This document shows, in pieces, positions 1-5,292 of a DNA stretch of 17,869 nt (the stretch's first letter is position 1; each line of letters begins with the position of its first letter). The notes beneath the pieces are model-generated. The model made no database searches. It saw only the letters and a program-made list of their open reading frames with translations, and was not told where the DNA came from. This stretch comes from JBCAXA01 sp039183535 (lineage in GTDB: Bacteria > Pseudomonadota > Gammaproteobacteria > Steroidobacterales > Woeseiaceae), in NCBI GenBank assembly GCA_039183535.1, contig JBCDBO010000062.1:1-17869 (forward strand). The letters run 5' to 3'. Made by a program: the position numbers and the translations under genes.

Positions 1-29
1 CCTCGGTTCGATTCCGGGCCTAGCCTCCA
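1..29 (+). tRNA. 3' part of a tRNA, probably tRNA-Cys
   Basis: Only the T arm, the 3' acceptor strand and the encoded CCA (27-29) lie in the window. The T stem pairs 2-6 with 14-18 around the loop TTCGATT. The acceptor 3' strand is 19-25 and the discriminator base is T26. A U discriminator is typical of bacterial tRNA-Cys and tRNA-Gly. The next gene, 10 bases on, is tRNA-Leu(UAA), and in E. coli the order is glyW-cysT-leuZ, which favours Cys. The anticodon is outside the window, so the amino-acid identity is inferred from context. Confidence 0.75.
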
Positions 30-39
30 AATTCCCGGC

Positions 40-126
40 GCCCGGGTGGCGGAATTGGTAGACGCTGCGGACTTAAAATCCGTTTTCCGTAAGGAAGTGT
101 GGGTTCAAGTCCCACCCCGGGCACCA
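40..126 (+). tRNA. tRNA-Leu (anticodon UAA)
   Basis: This is a complete class II tRNA. The acceptor stem pairs GCCCGGG (40-46) with CCCGGGC (116-122), followed by discriminator A123 and an encoded CCA at 124-126. The anticodon stem pairs GCGGA with TCCGT around the seven-base loop CTTAAAA (72-78), giving anticodon TAA at 74-76. A variable arm typical of tRNA-Leu and a T arm containing GGTTCAAGTCC follow. It lies 10 bases after the preceding tRNA, so the two are probably processed from one transcript. Confidence 0.97.
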
Positions 127-301
127 ATAACCTCTGCGTCCAAATCAAGCCAGTAGAATGCGGTGTCGGAGCCCAACCGGAATCGTCTTGACCTCACCAT
201 GAGCTGCGCGCCTGCGGCGAAATCGAGTGATCATTTCGAGTCGGCCTTCGGTCTGACGGGTGGCCGTCACCCAAACTGCCAACGCGGCGGCGCAACGACT
301 G

Positions 302-327
302 TTGAGCCCGGCGCTTCCCGGGCACAA
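302..327. other. GC-rich hairpin in the tRNA-to-CDS gap
   Basis: GCCCGG (306-311) and CCGGGC (318-323) are perfect inverted repeats around a six-base loop. After one A-A mismatch the pairing continues as TTG (302-304) with CAA (325-327). No clear T tract follows on either strand, so it is not a canonical intrinsic terminator. It could end tRNA transcription, be a processing signal, or sit in the leader of the gene at 376. The rest of 127-375 shows no convincing gene. Confidence 0.35.
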
Positions 328-375
328 TTCAATCAACGTGTAATCCTTTTCAAAGCGCAGAACGTCTAAACGCTC

Positions 376-981
376 ATGACGAATGACAGTGGCAATAGTG
401 GTCGGATTATGGCGATCGTCGCGCTCGTCTTATCGATTGCCGCCGTCGCCATCTCGGTGTTCGAGGTCAGCGCGATGCGCGAGCAATACACGGCATCCGT
501 CTGGCCGTATGTTGCGGTCGATCAGTCGTATTCGGCAGAGGGCTTTTCAATCTCGATCGCGAATAAGGGAATCGGACCGGCCGTGATAGGCGCCGTTGAG
601 CTGCGTGTGGCGGGTGAGCCTGTGACCGATGTTGGAACGTTTTTCGAGGACTTCTTTGCCGCACGGGAGGACGACGACTACTACGCGAAGAAAAACATCG
701 TCGACTACTACGATTACCGCACCGGTGATGCCTCGTTCAGCGTACTCGCGCCCGGCGAGGAATCGACACTGTTCGGCCTACCATGGCAGACGAGAAAGAA
801 GATTCGGACCGAACGCTTGGTAGGGGATCTCACGGGCGCGGGAATCGATGTGGACGTTTGCTATTGCTCACTCAGCGGCGAGTGTTGGACCGTCGAGTTA
901 CGGCAACCGCTTGCGAAACGTGTAGCGCGCTGTCCGGGGCTTGATGAGAACGCGCCCGCGCAGCTAATCAACGGACAATAA
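376..981 (+). CDS. Membrane-anchored protein of unknown function
   Basis: This is a 201-residue protein that I cannot assign to a named family. One hydrophobic helix spans roughly residues 11-31, after a short N terminus with a single arginine. The remainder is a soluble domain that begins with REQYTASVWPYVAV, a stretch resembling small uncharacterised one-helix proteins of Proteobacteria. An acidic, tyrosine-rich segment lies at about 90-115 (DDDYYAKK, DYYDYR). The C-terminal third has four cysteines (C162, C164, C170, C186), including the pattern CYCSLSGECW. The domain probably lies on the periplasmic face if the short N terminus stays in the cytoplasm, and the cysteines could then form disulphides; this is inference. 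The ATG at 376 has no strong ribosome binding site. The gene stands alone between the tRNAs and a convergent gene, so context gives no functional hint. Confidence 0.8.
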   Translation: MTNDSGNSGRIMAIVALVLSIAAVAISVFEVSAMREQYTASVWPYVAVDQSYSAEGFSISIANKGIGPAVIGAVELRVAGEPVTDVGTFFEDFFAAREDDDYYAKKNIVDYYDYRTGDASFSVLAPGEESTLFGLPWQTRKKIRTERLVGDLTGAGIDVDVCYCSLSGECWTVELRQPLAKRVARCPGLDENAPAQLINGQ

Positions 982-1012
982 AAGAGATCAAGTAACAAGC
1001 GTTATTTATTGT
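975..1012. terminator. Possible bidirectional terminator between convergent genes
   Basis: ACAATAAA (975-982) and TTTATTGT (1005-1012) form a perfect 8-bp inverted repeat with a 22-base loop. A T run at 1012-1017 follows on the plus strand. The stem contains the stop codon of the upstream gene (979-981) and lies just inside the end of the minus-strand gene. The stem is AT-only apart from one pair and the loop is long, so folding would be weak. The placement between two convergent stop codons is the main support. Confidence 0.3.
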
Positions 1013-2192
1013 TTTTTATTGATTTTGTTGCAGTACTCTGCGCTGATTTAGTCGCATCCTCTGGCAGTGTTTGAAATACAGCGGTCGCATTCCCGGCGAA
1101 TTCGCTGCGCGCTGGTCGAGGACCAGTCGCTGCCACATTCTGGTACTTGACCCGGTGGTTACCGAGGATGATGACATCGTCGTGGCGCAGTGCGATGTAG
1201 TCGATGGCGCGCGAATTAACAAAGCTGCCATTGCGAGAGTTCAAATCAACGAGCCAATGCGCATCGCAGGGACCGGCAACGATCAGCGCGTGATGGCGGC
1301 TAATGTAGCGACTATCGAGCGCGATGTCGTTGTGATCGGCCCTACCGATCAGAAATCGCTGCTGGCGCATTTCGATGGTGTCGATCAGCTCACCGTTCTG
1401 GGACAGTAGCAGCGTCGGTTGGTCGGTCGCGGCGTTGGTCTCGTAAGGCACCGCATCGCCGGTGGCCGCGGGCCGCAGGGTCTCGCTGGTCGCCTGGTTC
1501 TGCATAATAGCGTCGATCGTCTCAACGGCGCCGGCGGAGGACTCAAGCAAACGTTGCACTTCGCGCGGATCCGTATCGCCCAGTCCGTAGCGAGCATCCA
1601 GGTAGCAGCTGAGCTCACCTTCGTTCAGCGGTTCTAGTGCGATTCGCGAGCTGATGGCGCTGGCGATGTCGTTGCAATCATCACAGCTGAGTCGCTCGCG
1701 TAGCCCGTTTTGGCCAGTGAGAACGAGGTGGACCGCCGGTTTCCGAGCGCTCGTAATCGTCGTTAGCTCGGTCAGGATGCCAATGAGCGCTCGTGAGCAA
1801 CTGTCCGCATCGAGCACGCCGATCAGCGGGCGGTAACCGAGGTCGGCTTGGTGGATCGAGAACACGCGCAGCATGCCGGTCAGTTCGCTCAGTACCTGGC
1901 TTGTGAAGTCGTAGCCGAACTGCCCAAACACCGAGCTTAATAACAGCGATTCCCGGGGTTCGGTCGCGCTGACGAAAGCGGTTGCCGCGTGCGGCTGTAA
2001 CCTGGCCGCTAAGCAGCGCAGTAAGCGGCGCCGACCGGAGCCTTCGGCGCCGGTTAGCACCGTAACGCCGGCCGCATTGTCGTAGGCCGACACCACGTCG
2101 AGTAACGCGCGCCGGTAGCGCGGTAGCGCGAACAACGGATCGCTGTTCACACCGGCCGAATCGAACTGCCCGGTATCCCCGTCTTCACCCAT
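1002..2192 (-). CDS. ExeA/GspA-like AAA protein fused to an FHA domain
   Basis: The product has 396 residues. The N-terminal ~230 residues resemble ExeA/GspA-type AAA ATPases: a 'DPLFALPRYRRAL' start, a P-loop-like GAEGSGRR (48-55) and a beta-strand-Asp segment LIGVLDAD (123-130). Both nucleotide motifs are degenerate. The P-loop Lys and Ser/Thr are both Arg (R54, R55), and the Walker B acidic pair reads D-A. The C-terminal part is a clear FHA phosphothreonine-binding domain: FLIGR (280-284), ISRHH (297-301) and DLNSRNGSFVN (316-326). A Ser/Thr/Lys-rich tail follows. ExeA-family proteins use ATP in secretin or cell-wall-linked assembly, and FHA domains read phosphothreonine. No kinase, phosphatase or secretion gene is adjacent. 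The start is supported by TAAGG seven bases upstream. I infer a regulatory or scaffold protein that may not hydrolyse ATP. Confidence 0.85.
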   Translation of the reverse strand: MGEDGDTGQFDSAGVNSDPLFALPRYRRALLDVVSAYDNAAGVTVLTGAEGSGRRRLLRCLAARLQPHAATAFVSATEPRESLLLSSVFGQFGYDFTSQVLSELTGMLRVFSIHQADLGYRPLIGVLDADSCSRALIGILTELTTITSARKPAVHLVLTGQNGLRERLSCDDCNDIASAISSRIALEPLNEGELSCYLDARYGLGDTDPREVQRLLESSAGAVETIDAIMQNQATSETLRPAATGDAVPYETNAATDQPTLLLSQNGELIDTIEMRQQRFLIGRADHNDIALDSRYISRHHALIVAGPCDAHWLVDLNSRNGSFVNSRAIDYIALRHDDVIILGNHRVKYQNVAATGPRPARSEFAGNATAVFQTLPEDATKSAQSTATKSIKNNK

Positions 2193-2199
2193 TTTTTTG

Positions 2200-2204
2200 C
2201 CTTA
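2200..2204 (-). promoter_or_regulatory. Ribosome binding site of the AAA-FHA gene
   Basis: Read on the minus strand this is TAAGG, followed by seven bases (mostly A) and then the ATG whose first base is 2192. It is the best Shine-Dalgarno match near this start and supports it. Confidence 0.6.
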
Positions 2205-2277
2205 TGTCAGGGCTTTAACGCTGGTACTTAATGTAGTTTTTTCGGTACCGACCAAATGTGTGACGGATGCCACAATT

Positions 2278-2307
2278 TTGACGTCCCGCTCCCCAGCTCG
2301 ATTCAAT
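2278..2307 (+). promoter_or_regulatory. Candidate sigma-70 promoter for the ccm operon
   Basis: TTGACG (2278-2283) matches five of six -35 consensus bases. An 18-base spacer and TTCAAT (2302-2307, four of six -10 bases) follow. It would leave a leader of roughly 150 bases before ccmA. The 271-base gap between the divergent AAA-FHA gene and ccmA must hold promoters for both. I see no other convincing gene or operator in it. Confidence 0.3.
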
Positions 2308-2463
2308 ATACCGGCATCATAGACGCAATTCACGCGTTACTTTCCGGCGACAATTGTTCGTTAAGGTCCGATCGGCCGGTTACCATAACGCGGCTACTGA
2401 CGGCAGCCCGCAGCGGCAGCCGTTACGACGACGGCTAAACGACTTCGTAAGCGAGCAGACGCG

Positions 2464-3087
2464 TTGACCACGCCATTATTGGAAATAGCAGACGTGTGCG
2501 TCGAACGCGGCGATATCACCGTGCTGGATCGGGTGAGCTTGCAGGTGGCGGCGGGCGAAGTCGTCGTACTGCGTGGGCCGAACGGGAGCGGCAAAACGAC
2601 GCTCTTGCGAGTCGCTGCGGGTCTGACGATGCCGGTCGAGGGTGAGGTTCGCCGCTTTGGCGGGACCGAGGTTGCGGTAGCACAGCAGCGGATGCTTTGG
2701 TGTGGGCACCAAACGGGGCTCAAGGACGAACTGACAGCCCGCGAGAATCTCGCCTGGTTCCGACGCTTGCGCGCCGGTGCTGGACTCGATGTTGACGCTG
2801 CGCTTGCGCATTTACAGGTAGCGGACTGCGCAGATAGGCCGGTGGCAACGCTGTCGGCTGGGCAGCGCCGGCGCACGGCGCTGGCGCGTTTACTGGTTGC
2901 CAACGTGGCTGTGTGGTTGCTCGACGAGCCCTTCACGAACCTCGACGATCACTCTACAGCGATCGTGCATAACTGCATCGACGCGCATGTGGCGTCCGGT
3001 GGCGGTTGCTTGTTGGCCGCCCATCAATTGTCCGTCGATTCCCACCCACGCTATCGCGCGGTCGATATCGGTGTGTCGCATGGTTAA
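2464..3087 (+). CDS. ccmA: Haem ABC exporter ATP-binding subunit CcmA
   Basis: CcmA is the cytoplasmic ATPase of the CcmABCD complex, which uses ATP to release haem-loaded CcmE from CcmC/D during cytochrome c maturation. The 207-residue product has every ABC motif: Walker A GPNGSGKTT (38-46), a Q-loop at GHQTG (81-85), signature LSAGQ (130-134), Walker B with WLLDEP (151-156), and H-loop H187. Length is normal for the family. The start is TTG at 2464: an in-frame stop lies at 2398 with no ATG or GTG between, and this start gives the expected short N terminus. A second TTG at 2479 is possible but would trim the first strand. No strong ribosome binding site is visible. It is the first gene of the operon and overlaps ccmB by eight bases. 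Confidence 0.96.
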   Translation: MTTPLLEIADVCVERGDITVLDRVSLQVAAGEVVVLRGPNGSGKTTLLRVAAGLTMPVEGEVRRFGGTEVAVAQQRMLWCGHQTGLKDELTARENLAWFRRLRAGAGLDVDAALAHLQVADCADRPVATLSAGQRRRTALARLLVANVAVWLLDEPFTNLDDHSTAIVHNCIDAHVASGGGCLLAAHQLSVDSHPRYRAVDIGVSHG

Positions 3088-3772
3088 GCCGGTTTCTGCG
3101 CCGTTCGGGTCGGCCGCAATTGCGATCGTGCACCGAGAGCTGTTGCTGGCCATGCGCCGGGTGGGCGATCTGACGACGCCGCTCGTGTTTTTCGCGGTTA
3201 TCTGTACGTTGTTTCCGCTCGCGTTAGGCCCGTCGAGAGAATTGCTGGCCATTATTGGGCCGGGCGTCGTGTGGGTCGCAGCGTTACTTGCACAATTGTT
3301 AACCGCGTCCAGTATTTTCCGCCAAGATTTTGAGGACGGTGCACTCGAATTGTATATTCTCGCCGGTCAACCTTTGGCGGGATTGATGGCAGCTAGAATC
3401 GTCGCGTATTGGCTGGTCACTGGGCTGCCGCTGACGTTGGTGTCACCGTTGCTCGCTGTAACCTACCAATTACCGGTGGCAGCGGTAACCACGCTAATGG
3501 CGTCGTTGGCGCTAGGTACGTTGATTTTGGCGTTTTTGGGCGGCTTGGGCGCTGCGCTGACACTCGCTGCTCGCCAGGGGAATGCACTGTTGAGCTTACT
3601 CGTTGTCCCATTATCACTGCCGGTGTTAATAGTCGGCGCGCGCGCCGTCGCGTTAGCCGCTGCGCAATCTGATGCCTCAGCCGCGCTGAAGTTGCTAGGT
3701 GCCGGTGCGTTACTAAGTATCGTGCTCGCTCCGCTCGCGGTAGGGCCAGCACTGAGGATCGCCGTCGATTAG
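3080..3772 (+). CDS. ccmB: Haem exporter permease subunit CcmB
   Basis: CcmB is the integral membrane partner of CcmA in the haem-handling ABC transporter. The 230-residue protein has about six hydrophobic segments. It carries the family-typical stretch after the second helix, SIFRQDFEDGALE (78-90), which is likely the cytoplasmic coupling region. Length matches the family. The reading frame is open well upstream of 3080, but that extension overlaps ccmA and encodes a non-membrane, arginine- and proline-rich sequence. The ATG at 3080, overlapping the ccmA stop by eight bases, gives the expected N terminus (IVHRELLLAMRR). Translation is probably coupled to ccmA. The gene ends with TAG, six bases before the likely ccmC start. 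Confidence 0.95.
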   Translation: MVKPVSAPFGSAAIAIVHRELLLAMRRVGDLTTPLVFFAVICTLFPLALGPSRELLAIIGPGVVWVAALLAQLLTASSIFRQDFEDGALELYILAGQPLAGLMAARIVAYWLVTGLPLTLVSPLLAVTYQLPVAAVTTLMASLALGTLILAFLGGLGAALTLAARQGNALLSLLVVPLSLPVLIVGARAVALAAAQSDASAALKLLGAGALLSIVLAPLAVGPALRIAVD

Positions 3773-3778
3773 TTGATT

Positions 3779-4804
3779 ATGAGCTGGACTTGGTTTCACA
3801 AACTGGGCTCACCACCAACGGTATTCGCGTTGTGCGCGTGGTTGCGCCCATGGTTGCTAATCGGCGGTGTTGTCGCGATCGCGATCGGCATTTGGCAAGG
3901 CTTGTTTGTTGCCCCGGCCGACTATCAGCAAAGCGATGCCTACCGAATTATCTTTGTCCACGTCCCGGCCGCCTACATCGCGCAAATGTGCTACGGCATT
4001 CTCGGTGTCGCTTCATTTGTGGCTCTGGTGTGGCGAATGAAAGTCGCCCATGCCGTGGCCGCCGCCGCGGCGCCCATCGGCGCCTCGTTCACGCTCTTGG
4101 CCTTGGCAACGGGTGCGATATGGGGCCGCCCGATGTGGGGTACTTGGTGGGAGTGGGGCGATCCGCGGCTAACGTCAGTGCTCATTTTGCTTTTCTTGTA
4201 CGCCGGGTACATGGTGCTGCGCACATCGATCAGCGACCCGCTGAAAGGCGATCGGGCTGCCGCTCTGTTGGCCGTGGTTGGTCTCGTCAATTTGCCGATC
4301 ATTCGCTACAGCGTCGTCTGGTGGAGTTCGTTGCATCAAGGCGCGACGCTGATCACCGCAGACGGCCCTAAAATGCCGCCGACGATGTTGGTGCCGCTGT
4401 TGCTGTCATTGCTGGGTTTCTCATTACTGTTTGGGTTTTTGCTCGCGTCCCGCTTGCGTGGCGAATTGGTGGTTCGTGAGAAAAAAGCGCGCTGGCTGCG
4501 CGACAAGTTGGCCGATGCGACGGTCCGTGAATCGAGCGTCGGTCGTGTCGAAACCGCATTTGTAGCAGTCGCGCTTGTTCTATTTGCAATCGCCGCTACC
4601 GTGTTGTTCATCGCCCCACAGCCGTGGCCGATCCTGGTAGTGATTCGTGACTCGATGAGTGGCTACGGTGCGTTCGTTTGGATGAGTTACTACCTCGGCT
4701 TCGTCGTCGTTGTGTGGAATCTCTTGAATGCCAACCGCCGCATCCAAAGCGCGACAACGTCGGCGCTGCGCTACGCCGCTAGCCGTGAAGGCGTAGCCGC
4801 ATGA
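3779..4804 (+). CDS. ccmC: CcmC haem-delivery protein fused to a C-terminal CcmD-like segment
   Basis: CcmC binds haem at the periplasmic face through a tryptophan-rich loop and two histidines and passes it to CcmE; CcmD is a small one-helix partner that holds the complex together. Residues 1-230 are a standard CcmC: H61 in FVHVPAA, the Trp-rich motif WGTWWEWGDPRLTS (120-133) and H186 in LHQG. Usual CcmC length is about 240-250, but this product has 341 residues. The extra part holds a charged linker (~228-257), one additional helix (~259-278) and a CcmD-like end: SGYGAFVWMSYYLGF (294-308), a helix to about 315, then NANRR and a polar tail. No separate ccmD lies in the operon. ATG at 3779 is chosen over an in-frame TTG at 3773, which touches the ccmB stop. 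The stop overlaps ccmE (ATGA). Confidence 0.93.
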   Translation: MSWTWFHKLGSPPTVFALCAWLRPWLLIGGVVAIAIGIWQGLFVAPADYQQSDAYRIIFVHVPAAYIAQMCYGILGVASFVALVWRMKVAHAVAAAAAPIGASFTLLALATGAIWGRPMWGTWWEWGDPRLTSVLILLFLYAGYMVLRTSISDPLKGDRAAALLAVVGLVNLPIIRYSVVWWSSLHQGATLITADGPKMPPTMLVPLLLSLLGFSLLFGFLLASRLRGELVVREKKARWLRDKLADATVRESSVGRVETAFVAVALVLFAIAATVLFIAPQPWPILVVIRDSMSGYGAFVWMSYYLGFVVVVWNLLNANRRIQSATTSALRYAASREGVAA

Positions 4805-5292
4805 CACCGCGCCGACAACGCTTGATCGGCTTGTCATTAGTCGTCGTCGGCGTCGCCGTCGCAGCGGCTGTCGCTGCGAGCGCGTTCCGCGACAGCATGA
4901 TGTTCTACGTCGAATTGCCAGACGTCGTCGCCGGCAATGTGCCGGCCGAGCGCGATTTTCGTATCGGTGGCCTCGTAACCGCAGGCAGTGTGCAACGCGT
5001 TGACGGTCAGCTCGATGTTCGCTTTACATTGAACGACCTTGAACACAGCGTCGATGTGATTTATGCCGGGATCTTGCCGGATCTGTTTCGCGAGGGTCAG
5101 GGTATCATCGCGCACGGGCGCCTGAACGCCGACGGTGAGTTTGTCGCGCACACGGTGCTCGCGAAGCACGATGAGAACTACATGCCGCCGGAGGTCGCCG
5201 ATGCCTTGGCTAAACAGGGCTACGAGGGCGAGTCTGAAGCGGCTTACGAGAGTTCACCGTCCACGGATTACGAGGGCGAATCCGCGCAATGA
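4801..5292 (+). CDS. ccmE: Periplasmic haem chaperone CcmE
   Basis: CcmE covalently binds haem at a histidine in the periplasm and delivers it to the CcmF/H/I ligase. The 163-residue protein has an N-terminal signal anchor (RRQR then hydrophobic residues 8-28). A beta-barrel domain of the OB fold follows, with the family pattern RIGGLV (54-59). The haem-attachment motif is LAKHDENYMPPEV, with H123 as the covalent ligand and Y127 as the axial tyrosine. The C-terminal tail after about 135 is flexible and acidic and carries two copies of the pentapeptide YEGES. The gene overlaps its neighbours on both sides by ATGA, consistent with translational coupling in the ccm operon. Confidence 0.97.
   Translation: MTPRRQRLIGLSLVVVGVAVAAAVAASAFRDSMMFYVELPDVVAGNVPAERDFRIGGLVTAGSVQRVDGQLDVRFTLNDLEHSVDVIYAGILPDLFREGQGIIAHGRLNADGEFVAHTVLAKHDENYMPPEVADALAKQGYEGESEAAYESSPSTDYEGESAQ

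Noticed and set aside
315..327. Possible att-site duplication: CCCGGGCAC recurs from the 3' end of tRNA-Leu (116-124)
   Set aside because: Only nine bases are shared, the second copy is explained by the hairpin, and there is no integrase or mobile gene nearby.
163..369. Open frame of 68 codons starting with GTG between tRNA-Leu and the first gene
   Set aside because: Low-complexity composition, no recognisable motif, no ribosome binding site, and it overlaps an equally unconvincing minus-strand frame (145-336).
2394..2936. 180-codon minus-strand frame opposite ccmA
   Set aside because: It is rich in Ser, Arg, Thr and Ala and mirrors the ABC Walker A region; this is the usual antisense shadow of an ABC ATPase gene, which has all its motifs on the plus strand.
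2897..3079. N-terminal extension of ccmB to a start at 2897
   Set aside because: The extra 61 residues lie wholly within ccmA, are not membrane-like, and the ATG at 3080 gives the normal CcmB length.
3773..3778. TTG start for ccmC six bases upstream of the ATG
   Set aside because: It directly abuts the ccmB stop and adds only two residues; ATG at 3779 is the better codon. The choice has no effect on the fusion interpretation.
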